Shown piece after piece: positions 17,950 through 26,408 of a stretch of DNA of 39,598 bases; the stretch's first letter is position 1, and each line of letters opens with the position of its first letter. Location of the stretch: contig JARGNI010000046.1 of assembly GCA_029213195.1 (NCBI GenBank), positions 1 through 39,598 of the forward strand. Direction: 5' to 3'. A program made the position numbers and the translations under genes. Below the pieces are notes generated by a model. That model saw only the letters and a program-made list of their open reading frames with translations. It made no database searches and was not told the origin of the DNA. Origin of the DNA: Verrucomicrobiales bacterium. GTDB lineage: Bacteria > Verrucomicrobiota > Verrucomicrobiia > Verrucomicrobiales > DEV007.

Positions 17950-20205
17950 ATGTCAGTCGATCACAAGGTCAGTGAGATAAGCACCTCTCGTCCCCGCTTG
18001 CGACGAGATGTCCGAACCCATTACCAGGAGTATCGGGGGAAGCCGAGTTACATCATCGAGGACACCTCGAAGGGGAAATTTTTTCATGTCGGTTTTCCCG
18101 AGCATCAGTTCATCCAGAGTTTCGACGGTTACACCACGATCTCCGAAGCGCTGGCGCGAAATGCAGCGACCCAGGGAGAAGAAGCCCTGACTGAGGCACA
18201 AGGAGAACAGATGCTCCGCTGGCTCATCGACAGCGATCTCCTCGAGTCGGATACCAGTAGCCAGGGCGAGCGGCGGCGCGAACAGTGGATGCGGCAGAAA
18301 GACAAGCAGCAGAAGAACCCGATCGCCAAGGTCATGTTCTTCAAAGTGCCGCTGGGATGTCCTGACCGTCTCCTCACTCGCCTCGAACCCCTCCTGGGAT
18401 GGATTTTCGCGATCCCGGGACTCCTGCTCTGGCTGGGATTGGTGATCTACACGATCTTCCAGTTGGCACCCGAGTGGGATACGTTCGTCTCTGCATCGGG
18501 CCAGGTCATTGCGCCGGACAACTGGATCCGGGTGATTGCGATCTATGCGGTTCTGAAGGTACTGCATGAATTCGGTCATGGCCTCGCGACCAAGCGATTC
18601 GGCGGACCCGTACCGGAGTGGGGGGTGCAGTTGCTTGCCTTCGTGACGCCGCTTGCTTTCGTCGATGCCTCGGCGAGCTGGAAGCTCTCCTCGAAGTGGA
18701 GGCGGATCACCGTTTCCGCAGCGGGCATGTATGTCGAGATCGCCATCGCGTGCGTCTGTGTTCTGGGATGGCTGAATACCGATCCCGGGGTGCTCAACAC
18801 CTCATTGCACAGCGCAGTGATCGCCGCGACTTTCGTGACTTTGCTTTTCAACGCGAACCCGCTGATGCGGTTCGATGGCTACTATATCCTGCTGGATTTC
18901 CTGGGGATTCCCAACCTGGGAACGAAGGGACAGCAGTTCCTGAAATGGTTTGGAAAGGTGTTCATCCTCGGGATGGAAGACCTCACGATGCCGGCGGCAG
19001 CTCGGCAGCACCCGATCGCCGTGCCTCTGTATGGAATCCTGGCAGCGCTTTGGAAGATCGTGATCTGGATCGGGATCATGGTCATCGTGAGTCTGCTATT
19101 CAAAGGCGCCGGACTGGTTCTCGCCATCGCGTCGGTGCTCGTCATGTTGGGGACGAGCCTCTACAAATTCCTGAAATTCCTCTTCAAAGTGGGAACGGGT
19201 CCAAAGCTGAGCCGCGCGCTCCCCCGGCTCGGGATTCTTATCCTGACTTTGCTTTGCGTGTTCACCTTTGTCCGGATCAATCCGACTGGAAAAGCGGTCG
19301 CGGTTGTCGAGTATTCCAATCGAGAGATCCTCCGGGCGGGTGTAAGGGGACAGGTCGTGGAGGTGAAAGTCCGGGAAGGGCAGGATGTCAAGAAAGGGGA
19401 CTTGCTGGTCGATTTGCGAAACCCCGACGAAGAGATCGAGCACGATAAGATCGAGATCGAGCTGGGAACGGCGCGAATTCGAGCTCGCAGCTATTATCAG
19501 AATGACGATCTTCCGGCCTATCAGGCGGAGCTGGAAACCATCGAGGGACTGGAACAGAAACTCGCCGAGAGTCGGGCTTACCTTGCCGCGCTCCAGGTGA
19601 CCGCACCGGCCGATGGCGTGGTGGTCGGACGACTCTTCGACTCACTTCCCGGACAGTGGGTGGAAGTGGGGGACGAGATCCTGTCCGTGATTCCCGATCA
19701 CGAGAAGGAGCTCCTGATTTCGTTTCGGCAGGATGACATCGACAGTCTCGCGGACCAAGTTGGGCGTCGTATTCGGGTTCTTCTGCGAGGTCGTTCCAAG
19801 CCGATCGAAGGAGAAATCGAGCGGATTGAGAGTCGGGCGACTCGCGCACTTCCGCACGAGGTCATGGCGGCTCCTAACGGGGGACCCCTTGCTTTGCGGG
19901 CAAGCAGTGATCCACTGGCCGAGCGCGAGCAGGAGATTGCCCGAGGTGGCGGGGGCTACGATTCTGATCTGGACTACTTCAGCATTCTCGGTGAGCAAAG
20001 CCAGGCCCGAGAATTGGCGCGAGCCCGATTTGCGGGACGGGCCCGGATCCTGTCGGATTCCGAAGATCCGCTGCTCGAAGGGGAGTGGGGATTCGTTAGA
20101 TTTGCGAACGCAGAGAAGGAGCGACTCGGCAAATGGCTCTTCAACGAGATCTCCGGCTACATCCGAGAGAAGATCGAACAGGCCAAGGCAGCGGCTGCCG
20201 CGTAA
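17950..20205 (+). CDS. PqqD-like/M50 site-2 protease/HlyD fusion membrane protein
   Basis: The product is 751 aa from ATG 17950; the TTG 9 bases earlier is less likely. Residues ~25-100 resemble a PqqD-type winged helix that binds peptides. Multiple transmembrane segments (~150-415) carry the M50 zinc site, HEFGH at 206-210, and the second motif NANPLMRFDGYY at 301-312, whose Asp309 should be the third ligand. After a last membrane segment (~425-443), an HlyD-type adaptor follows: EILRAGVRGQVVEVKVREGQ and LQVTAPADGVVVGRLFDSLP as the two lipoyl half-motifs around a helical hairpin. This matches the YydH-like putative peptide zinc metalloprotease family. All catalytic residues seem intact. It probably works with the GAF-HlyD protein on a peptide substrate. 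Confidence 0.88.
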   Translation: MSVDHKVSEISTSRPRLRRDVRTHYQEYRGKPSYIIEDTSKGKFFHVGFPEHQFIQSFDGYTTISEALARNAATQGEEALTEAQGEQMLRWLIDSDLLESDTSSQGERRREQWMRQKDKQQKNPIAKVMFFKVPLGCPDRLLTRLEPLLGWIFAIPGLLLWLGLVIYTIFQLAPEWDTFVSASGQVIAPDNWIRVIAIYAVLKVLHEFGHGLATKRFGGPVPEWGVQLLAFVTPLAFVDASASWKLSSKWRRITVSAAGMYVEIAIACVCVLGWLNTDPGVLNTSLHSAVIAATFVTLLFNANPLMRFDGYYILLDFLGIPNLGTKGQQFLKWFGKVFILGMEDLTMPAAARQHPIAVPLYGILAALWKIVIWIGIMVIVSLLFKGAGLVLAIASVLVMLGTSLYKFLKFLFKVGTGPKLSRALPRLGILILTLLCVFTFVRINPTGKAVAVVEYSNREILRAGVRGQVVEVKVREGQDVKKGDLLVDLRNPDEEIEHDKIEIELGTARIRARSYYQNDDLPAYQAELETIEGLEQKLAESRAYLAALQVTAPADGVVVGRLFDSLPGQWVEVGDEILSVIPDHEKELLISFRQDDIDSLADQVGRRIRVLLRGRSKPIEGEIERIESRATRALPHEVMAAPNGGPLALRASSDPLAEREQEIARGGGGYDSDLDYFSILGEQSQARELARARFAGRARILSDSEDPLLEGEWGFVRFANAEKERLGKWLFNEISGYIREKIEQAKAAAAA

Positions 20206-20206
20206 A

Positions 20207-21613
20207 TCACGCCTCGCCGTTTTTCTCCTGCCGTTTCTCGAACAGTTCCCGCCAGTAGGCGAGTCTTTCGGCAACGCGTTTCTCCATGCCGTGATCGGAG
20301 GGCTCGTAATAGCGACGCCCCTCGGGAAGATAGGCCTGGGGCACGTAGCCTCCTTCGAAATCGTGCCCGTAGAGATACTCTGTTTCTTCCGGATCGATCG
20401 CACCACCTTCAGTACCCAGCTTCTTCCTCGACTTGGTGCGTAGATGAGGAGGAACGGCGAGCGTTTTTCCTTCCGCCACTTCTCGCATTGCCTCATTGAT
20501 GCCCATATAGGCCCGATTGCTCTTGGGGGCTGTGGCGAGATAGACCGCGGCATGCGCGAGGGGAATTCTCGCTTCGGGCATACCGATGAACTCCACTGCC
20601 TGTTGGGCTGCGACAGCGACACGGAGGGCATGGGAGTCGGCCATGCCTATGTCCTCACTGGCTGCGATCACGATACGCCGGGCGATGAAGCGGATGTCTT
20701 CTCCAGCATAGAGCATCTTGGCGAGCCAGTAGAGTGCGGCGTCGGGATCTCCTCCGCGCATCGATTTGATGAATGCGCTGATGGTGTCGTGGTGAGCGTC
20801 ACCGTCGGCATCGTAGACGACGACTTTTCGCTGGATGGAATCCTCGGCTACCGCGAGATCAATGATGATGTCCCCCGTCTCGGGATCTGCTTCCGTGGTC
20901 AATACGGCCAGTTCGAAACTGGTCAGCATCTTTCGTGCATCGCCATCGCACATGCGGACGAGGTGACTCACGGCTTCGGGGCTCACTTTCAGCGGCTTCT
21001 TTCCGTAGCCCCGCTCGTCGTCATGGATGGCCGAGTTCAGGAGGGTGGCGAGATCTTCTTCCGTGAGCGGTTCGAGCTGAAAGACCTGGCTTCGGGAGAC
21101 AAGAGGGCTGTTGACGTAAAAATACGGATTGTGGGTCGTGGCTCCGATAAACCGGACCGTTCCTCGCTCGATGTGGGGGAGCAGTACGTCCTGCTGCGAT
21201 TTGTTGAAGCGATGGATCTCGTCGACAAAGAGCGTGGTGACCTCTCCCCGTGTTCGCTGAAATTGTCGAGCGGCCTCGACGGATTTTCGAATTTCAGCGA
21301 CGTTGCTTTCGACTCCGGAAAGATTCAGAAATCGGGATTGGGTGCGCTGAGCAATCAGCTCTGCCAGGCTGGTTTTGCCCACTCCGGGGGGGCCGTAAAA
21401 GATCAGCGAGGTGAAACGATCTGCTTCCACGGCTCGTCGAAGCAGCTTTCCCGCACCGAGGATATGGTTCTGTCCGACATACTCATCAAGGTTGCGAGGA
21501 CGCATCCGGGCAGCCAAGGGCATCGATGCGCTGGGCGCCTGCCGGGAAGAATTCCCAAAATCACCAACGTCCGGAGAGGGAGCGCTGGTTTCATCTTCAA
21601 ACAGGTCATCCAT
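20207..21613 (-). CDS. rarA: Replication-associated recombination protein RarA (MgsA)
   Basis: The product is 468 aa from ATG 21613. It is an AAA+ ATPase of the clamp-loader clade that acts at stalled replication forks. The family start PLAARMRPRNLDEYVGQNH is at ~32-50, Walker A is GPPGVGKTS (74-82), Walker B LFVDEIHRF (128-136), sensor 1 is FIGATTHNP, and the C-terminal part contains GGDPDAALYWLAKML, RRIVIAASEDIGMAD and PLAHAAVYLA, all typical. The N-terminal MDDLF might be a clamp-binding peptide. The gene is convergent with the M50 gene with one base between stops and has an AT-rich promoter region upstream. No LexA-like dyad was seen in front of it. Confidence 0.97.
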   Translation of the reverse strand: MDDLFEDETSAPSPDVGDFGNSSRQAPSASMPLAARMRPRNLDEYVGQNHILGAGKLLRRAVEADRFTSLIFYGPPGVGKTSLAELIAQRTQSRFLNLSGVESNVAEIRKSVEAARQFQRTRGEVTTLFVDEIHRFNKSQQDVLLPHIERGTVRFIGATTHNPYFYVNSPLVSRSQVFQLEPLTEEDLATLLNSAIHDDERGYGKKPLKVSPEAVSHLVRMCDGDARKMLTSFELAVLTTEADPETGDIIIDLAVAEDSIQRKVVVYDADGDAHHDTISAFIKSMRGGDPDAALYWLAKMLYAGEDIRFIARRIVIAASEDIGMADSHALRVAVAAQQAVEFIGMPEARIPLAHAAVYLATAPKSNRAYMGINEAMREVAEGKTLAVPPHLRTKSRKKLGTEGGAIDPEETEYLYGHDFEGGYVPQAYLPEGRRYYEPSDHGMEKRVAERLAYWRELFEKRQEKNGEA

Positions 21614-21856
21614 GAGGAGTTATGTGCCGTTCTTCGGGCGGCAATATCGTTTCCTAGTAGCGCCCGGCCAGAAGGCGAATTCAAGGAGAGAAGCAAAATT
21701 CTGTCGGATTTTGGGGAAAGAAGGCGGCTATAATGGAAATATTTTCAATAATTATAATAATTTGTTTGATTATCCGTAGTATTCCGGTAAAATTTTAAAA
21801 TACTTAACGGATACAAAACAAATTCCGGTTTCCCTCATCATCCCTCACTCCCAGTC
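21614..21856. promoter_or_regulatory. AT-rich divergent region with imperfect inverted repeat
   Basis: About 240 bases separate rarA from the unknown gene at 21857. The segment 21730-21815 is very AT-rich. Within it tatccgtagtat (21771-21782) and atacttaacggata (21800-21813) form an imperfect inverted repeat with a 2-base insertion in one arm, a candidate operator. Promoter boxes could not be placed with confidence. Confidence 0.4.
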
Positions 21857-22342
21857 ATGAACACCTTGATTCCCGATCTTGCTCAATTCCAACTCGAAGA
21901 ATTGGGTCAAACGCCTTCCGTCGACAATCCGAATGCGGAGGTCAGTTTCAAAGTGGACGTCGAGCCCTCTCGGGTGACTCGCCGTGTCGTCGTTGGTATT
22001 CTCGACGAGAGCAAGAAGCGAGGAATCTCCATCGCAATCTATCCTGCTACCGGAGAAGTCTGTGACATGACCAATGGAGGCGGAGTGATCGGGTATCTTT
22101 CCAAGGCGCCTCTCAATCCCGGTGTTCCCGTACCTTGTGACCTCACCCTTTACCGGTTCGGAAAGAATTTTGTCTGCAGTGTCCGCGTCCATGGCGAGAT
22201 TTTTCTCTATCCCGCCTTCTCCATGGATGGCAACACTTGCCTCACCGCCTTCGTAGGCCAGGAAAGCTCCGGAAGCGAGTCGGGATCGATCGGATGGTCC
22301 CGTCTTCGTCTCGATGTCCTCGAGCAGCCTGTGGCGGCCTGA
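21857..22342 (+). CDS. Unknown cytoplasmic protein, beta-rich
   Basis: The product is 161 aa from ATG 21857; the leader is C-rich with no Shine-Dalgarno. No signal peptide or membrane segment is present. The sequence alternates short beta-type stretches (ISIAIYPATGEVCDM, LTLYRFGKNFVCSVRVHG, CLTAFVGQESS), which suggests a beta-sandwich such as a concanavalin-like fold, but I do not recognise the family. Codon use looks like that of the neighbours. It stands alone between the divergent rarA gene and the convergent EF-G gene, followed by a GC-rich hairpin at 22375-22403. Confidence 0.7.
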   Translation: MNTLIPDLAQFQLEELGQTPSVDNPNAEVSFKVDVEPSRVTRRVVVGILDESKKRGISIAIYPATGEVCDMTNGGGVIGYLSKAPLNPGVPVPCDLTLYRFGKNFVCSVRVHGEIFLYPAFSMDGNTCLTAFVGQESSGSESGSIGWSRLRLDVLEQPVAA

Positions 22343-22374
22343 TTTTTTAGTGGTAGTAGTCGTTGGTTAGTTTG

Positions 22375-22403
22375 CGGCGCGGTTCTCTTCGAGGGCCGCG
22401 CCG
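22375..22403 (+). terminator. GC-rich hairpin after the unknown gene, possible terminator
   Basis: Arms cggcgcgg (22375-22382) and ccgcgccg (22396-22403) are perfectly complementary with a 13-base loop. No T-run follows, so termination would be weak. Confidence 0.4.
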
Positions 22404-22447
22404 TTCACTTTGGACGCGAGGAATTTCGGGTACCGGGCAGCGAGGCA

Positions 22448-22478
22448 CAAAAAAAGCCGGGCAGTGCGCCCGGCTTTT
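22448..22478 (-). terminator. Intrinsic terminator of the EF-G gene
   Basis: Arms 22452-22462 (aaaagccgggc) and 22468-22478 (gcccggctttt) form a perfect 11-bp stem with a 5-base loop, followed in the minus direction by a T-run. It lies 25 bases after the EF-G stop. The short T-run on the plus strand could let it act in both directions. Confidence 0.93.
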
Positions 22479-22502
22479 CTCGTTTGAGTGGTCTGAAAAG
22501 AT

Positions 22503-24593
22503 TTAGTTCTTCTCTTTCTCTTCCTGCGCTTTGGCGATGATCTCTTCCGAGATGTTGCGAGGGCAGGGGGCATAGTGAGAGAACTCCATGGAGAACTGAC
22601 CACGACCGGAGGTCATGGTCCGAAGGTCACCAATGTAGCCGAACATCTCACTGAGAGGTGCGTCTGCCTTGACTCGAACCCCGGTAGGAGTGGAGTCCTG
22701 GGTCTTGATCATTCCGCGACGGCGGTTGAGGTCACCGATGACGTCACCGACGTGATCTTCCGGAGTGAAGACGTCGAGTTTCATGATCGGCTCAAGAAGC
22801 TGGGGGCCACACTTGGGAATCGTCTGGCGATATCCGGACTTCGCGGCAATTTCGAAAGCGACCGCCGAGGAGTCAACCGCGTGGAAGGCACCGTCAACCA
22901 GGGTCACTTTGAAGTTCAAGAGAGGGAAGCCAGCGAGGACACCTTTGTCCTTGGAAAGCTTGAAGCCTTTTTCAATGGCAGGCCAGTATTCCTTGGGGAC
23001 GTTTCCACCAACGACCTTGGACTCGAATTCGAATCCGGTGCTCTCCTCATCGTCGAGAGGCTCGATGATGTAGTCGATCCGACCGAACTGTCCGGAACCA
23101 CCCGACTGTTTCTTGTGGGTGTAGGAATCTTCGACCCGCTGCGTAATCGTTTCGCGGTAGGCGACCTGGGGGGCTCCCACTTCGACTTCCACCTTGTGGG
23201 TTCGCTTCAGGATGTCGACCTTGATGTCGAGGTGAAGCTCACCCATTCCCTTCAGGATGGTTTCTCCACTGTCAGGATCGGTTTCCACGTAGAAAGAGGG
23301 ATCCTCGCGGACCATTTTTCCGATCGCTTCTCCCAGCTTCTCGGAAGCGGCCTTGTCCTTGGGTGAAACCGCAACGGAAATCACGGGGTCGGGGAAGACC
23401 ATGGGCTCGAGCGTCGCAGGATCTTTCGGATCGGCCAGGGTGTGACCGGTCTGGACGTTCTTCAGGCCAACGAGGGCGATAATGTCTCCTGCTCCTGCGC
23501 TCTCCCGCTCTTCACGAGAGTCGGCATGCATCTCCACGATTCGACCGACACGCTCGGTCTTTCCGGTGAAGGTGTTCAGGATGTTGTCTCCCTTTTGCAA
23601 GGTTCCGGAGTAGATCCGGGTGAAAGTAAGAGCGCCATACTGGTCATCCATGATCTTGAAGGCGAGCGCCCGAAGCGGCTCGTCGTCGGAAACGATGGCG
23701 AATTCGCCCGTCTCGTTTCCTTCAAGGTCAACCTCTGGCTGAGGCGGGACTTCGGTAGGGCTGGGGAGATAGTCGACCACCGCGTTGAGGACATTCTGGA
23801 CTCCTTTGTTCTTGAATGCCGATCCACAGAAAGTCGGGAAGAAATCGAGGGCGATCGTTCCTTTCCGGATGCAACGCTTGATGGTGTCGATGTCGGGCTC
23901 CTCTCCTTCAAGGTAGGCCTCCATCACCTCGTCATCCTGTTCAACCGCGGTCTCGATCATCTCGGCACGGCATTGCTCGGCTTTCTCGACCATGTCGGCA
24001 GGAATGTCGACGATCTCGTAGTTTTCGGGCTGGCCGGAATCGTCCCAGACCCAGGCTTTCATGGAAAGCAGGTCGACGATCCCCTTGAAGTCATCTTCGA
24101 TCCCGATCGGCAGGACCATGACGAGAGGCTTGGCACCGAGGACCTCCTTGATCTGCTCGACGACTCGATAGAAGTCGGCTCCGATTCGGTCGAGCTTGTT
24201 GACGAAAATGACGCGGGCTACCTTGGAATCGTTTGCGTAGCGCCAGTTGGTCTCCGACTGAGGCTCCACCCCTCCGGAGCCACAAAAGACTCCGACACCA
24301 CCGTCGAGGACTTTCAGGGAGCGATACACCTCGATCGTGAAGTCCACGTGGCCGGGAGTATCGATAATATTGAAGCGGTGATCATCCCAGAAGCAGGAAG
24401 TCGCCGCGGACTGAATCGTGATTCCACGCTCAGCTTCCTGTTCCATGAAGTCGGTCGTCGCTTCCCCGTCGTGCACCTCACCGGTCTTGTGGATTTTACC
24501 GGTCAGCTTCAGGATACGCTCGGTCGTCGTAGTTTTTCCGGCGTCGACGTGGGCGAAGATACCGATATTTCTGTATTTGGAGAGATCACTCAT
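22503..24593 (-). CDS. fusA: Elongation factor G
   Basis: The product is 696 aa from ATG 24593, the normal EF-G length. It is the translocation GTPase. Visible motifs: P-loop AHVDAGKT (14-21), switch I RGITI, G3 DTPGHVD with His82, G4 NKLD (132-135), domain II and III segments, and the C-terminal [13 protein letters not shown]. Around G3/G4 the sequence reads [16 protein letters not shown] where standard EF-G has a Phe-Asp-Ala-Val-Ala-Gly type stretch, so this may be a second EF-G lineage. It is not in a str operon: no rpsL, rpsG or tuf lies nearby. A terminator follows. Whether another fusA exists in the genome cannot be seen here. Confidence 0.93.
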   Translation of the reverse strand: MSDLSKYRNIGIFAHVDAGKTTTTERILKLTGKIHKTGEVHDGEATTDFMEQEAERGITIQSAATSCFWDDHRFNIIDTPGHVDFTIEVYRSLKVLDGGVGVFCGSGGVEPQSETNWRYANDSKVARVIFVNKLDRIGADFYRVVEQIKEVLGAKPLVMVLPIGIEDDFKGIVDLLSMKAWVWDDSGQPENYEIVDIPADMVEKAEQCRAEMIETAVEQDDEVMEAYLEGEEPDIDTIKRCIRKGTIALDFFPTFCGSAFKNKGVQNVLNAVVDYLPSPTEVPPQPEVDLEGNETGEFAIVSDDEPLRALAFKIMDDQYGALTFTRIYSGTLQKGDNILNTFTGKTERVGRIVEMHADSREERESAGAGDIIALVGLKNVQTGHTLADPKDPATLEPMVFPDPVISVAVSPKDKAASEKLGEAIGKMVREDPSFYVETDPDSGETILKGMGELHLDIKVDILKRTHKVEVEVGAPQVAYRETITQRVEDSYTHKKQSGGSGQFGRIDYIIEPLDDEESTGFEFESKVVGGNVPKEYWPAIEKGFKLSKDKGVLAGFPLLNFKVTLVDGAFHAVDSSAVAFEIAAKSGYRQTIPKCGPQLLEPIMKLDVFTPEDHVGDVIGDLNRRRGMIKTQDSTPTGVRVKADAPLSEMFGYIGDLRTMTSGRGQFSMEFSHYAPCPRNISEEIIAKAQEEKEKN

Positions 24594-24728
24594 CTACCTG
24601 GGTGTTTTATGGATTGAACCGTTTTTTCGAGCGTATAGTTGATCAAAGCGGGCTGATGGCAACCGCGAATTCGATTTTTCGAGCAAATATTCTCGACATT
24701 GCGAACGTTTTTCGATCCCCGAGCTCGG

Positions 24729-25805
24729 TCAGAACAGCTCCAGTTGCCCCGGAAGGCGTCGACGAAAAGAACTCGACGACAGTATGGGAGCTCTCTCTTC
24801 GAGGCCGAAACGCCGTTTCGAGAGGCGGAGCAACTGCCGAATCTGGGAGGCGAGGGGACCTTTTCCAGTCATCCGGGTGTGGAAGTCCGAATCGTTGAGT
24901 TCGCCTCCTCGAATCTCCCGGATACGGTTGAGGATCAGTTCCTTGCGATCGGGGAGAAATCGCTCGAGCCAATCAGCAAAGACGTCTTTCACGGCGTAGG
25001 GAAGCCTCACCAATGTCCCGGAGGCAAAGCTCGCTCCGTGATCGGCGGAAGCTTCGAGCAGGGCCGGGATCTCATGGTCATTGAGTCCTGGGATGAGCGG
25101 TGCTACGGAGACTCCTACGGGAATCCCGGCTTCGGAGAGCGCTTTCATGGCATCGAGCCGTGCCTGGGGGCGGCTCGCTCGCGGCTCGAGACGGCCCGCA
25201 AGATCGGCATCGAGCGAGGTCAGGGAAATCACGACGAGCGCGGCCTCGTGAGAAGAAAGCTCGGATAGCAGATCAAGATCCCGCGTCACGAGGGCATTCT
25301 TCGTAATGACCCCGACAGGGTTGCGAAAATCTCGAAAACGAACCAGGCATTCCCGAGTGATCCGGAGATTTCTCTCCAGCGGCTGGTAGCAGTCGGTGAT
25401 GCCACTGCAGGCGATGGGCTCAGGCTGCCAGGAGGGAGAGGCCAGCTTTTGTTCGAGGAGGTCGGGTGCCAGCTCCTTGGCGAGAATACGGGTTTCAAAA
25501 TCGATACCGGCGTTGTAGCCCAGGTATTCGTGGTAGGGGCGGGCGTAGCAGTAGGCGCACCCGTGCTCGCATCCCCGATAGGGATTGAGACTGTATCGGA
25601 ATCCGATATCGGGACTCCGATTCTCCGTGAGGATAGATCGAGAATCGTCGATCTCGACCTTTGTAGCGGGTCGAATTGCTTCGAGATCCGGATCGACACG
25701 AGCCAGTTCCTCCCGGACTCCAGGATCGTCGACCACGGAATAATTCGAGAATCGATGGGCTGGCTCGAGAACGCTGCCTCGACCTTTCGCTTCGTATTTT
25801 TGCAT
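24729..25805 (-). CDS. PA0069 family radical SAM protein (spore photoproduct lyase-like)
   Basis: The product is 358 aa from ATG 25805. The 4Fe-4S cluster motif is RGCEHGCAYCYARPYHEY with Cys79, Cys83 and Cys86, i.e. C-x3-C-x2-C. Family-typical stretches follow: ACSGITDCYQPLER, GVITKNALVTRDLDLL, VVISLTSLD, and SVAPLIPGLND. PA0069/Rv2578c-type proteins are relatives of spore photoproduct lyase (SplB), and a DNA-repair role is suspected but not well established. A TGTTC-N4-TAACA dyad lies at 25811-25824, 5 bases before the start codon, suggesting LexA control. It is followed by a ~135-base gap to the EF-G start. Confidence 0.93.
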   Translation of the reverse strand: MQKYEAKGRGSVLEPAHRFSNYSVVDDPGVREELARVDPDLEAIRPATKVEIDDSRSILTENRSPDIGFRYSLNPYRGCEHGCAYCYARPYHEYLGYNAGIDFETRILAKELAPDLLEQKLASPSWQPEPIACSGITDCYQPLERNLRITRECLVRFRDFRNPVGVITKNALVTRDLDLLSELSSHEAALVVISLTSLDADLAGRLEPRASRPQARLDAMKALSEAGIPVGVSVAPLIPGLNDHEIPALLEASADHGASFASGTLVRLPYAVKDVFADWLERFLPDRKELILNRIREIRGGELNDSDFHTRMTGKGPLASQIRQLLRLSKRRFGLEERAPILSSSSFRRRLPGQLELF

Positions 25806-25810
25806 TTACG

Positions 25811-25824
25811 TGTTCAAAGTAACA
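25811..25824. promoter_or_regulatory. LexA-like operator dyad
   Basis: The plus strand reads TGTTC-AAAG-TAACA. Nine of ten arm bases fit the motif TGTTC-N4-GAACA reported for Verrucomicrobia LexA (from memory). The dyad extends outward by two pairs. It sits 5 bases upstream of the ATG of the radical SAM gene, between it and the EF-hand gene. Confidence 0.5.
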
Positions 25825-25845
25825 CGCAAATACCCGGTGGCAAGA

Positions 25846-26349
25846 TCAGTTCGCTGCGGGAGGCTTCGGGGCTGACCCTTTCTTGGGTGTGGATCCCTTG
25901 GGCGCGGAGCCTTTCGGGGCTGCCGCTGCGGCTGCTTTTTCTTTCTCTTCGGCGACGACTTTCTGGTACTCCTCGAGGCTGACTGCGTTGTCCGCGTTGG
26001 TATCGCATCGATTGATCATTGCGGTGACGCTTTTTCCGAATTCGGAGAGAGAGAGCATCTGGTCCGAGTCGGCATCGATGACTTGGAACGCGGGGGTGGC
26101 GAAAAGGTCGTAACTCTCGTTTGCTGGTGCCTTTGGAGCTCCAAATTCAGCTGAGGTGATCACCTTGTCGCGATTCCGATCCATCTTGTCGAAATCGGCT
26201 TTCTTTCCGCGTGCCAGTTCCGCGTAGGTTACGATTCCGTCTCGATTGGCGTCGTAGGTAGTGAAGGAATCTTCAGCGGAAGCATTCTCGGCAAGGTGAG
26301 GAGAGAATGCCAGAAGCAGGGCGGTGAGGTAGAGCGAACGGGTTTTCAT
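25846..26349 (-). CDS. Exported EF-hand calcium-binding protein
   Basis: The product is 167 aa from ATG 26349. A signal peptide covers residues 1-25 (cleavage after ASA). Four EF-hand loops follow: DANRDGIVTYAE (33-44), DRNRDKVITSAE (57-68), DADSDQMLSLSE (92-103) and DTNADNAVSLEE (116-127). The first is canonical; the others lack the central Gly. The C-terminal ~25 residues are a low-complexity PKGS/PKKG repeat that could contact polyanions. Such periplasmic EF-hand proteins are common in Planctomycetota and Verrucomicrobiota; their targets are unknown. It lies downstream of the hybrid kinase gene by ~60 bases in the opposite order of transcription (the kinase gene ends at 26409), so the two may be co-transcribed. 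Confidence 0.9.
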   Translation of the reverse strand: MKTRSLYLTALLLAFSPHLAENASAEDSFTTYDANRDGIVTYAELARGKKADFDKMDRNRDKVITSAEFGAPKAPANESYDLFATPAFQVIDADSDQMLSLSEFGKSVTAMINRCDTNADNAVSLEEYQKVVAEEKEKAAAAAAPKGSAPKGSTPKKGSAPKPPAAN

Positions 26350-26408
26350 ACAGAGTCACGGAAGAATACCCGTTTCGCCTGCTTTTGTCACAAGTTTCGA
26401 AGTCAGAG

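Noticed and set aside
20444-21733. 429-codon plus-strand ORF antisense to rarA
   Set aside because: rarA has intact Walker motifs and full family length; the other frame has none.
23442-24617. 391-codon plus-strand ORF antisense to EF-G
   Set aside because: It mirrors the EF-G gene exactly, its protein has no recognisable motif, and the minus-strand EF-G has all GTPase motifs.
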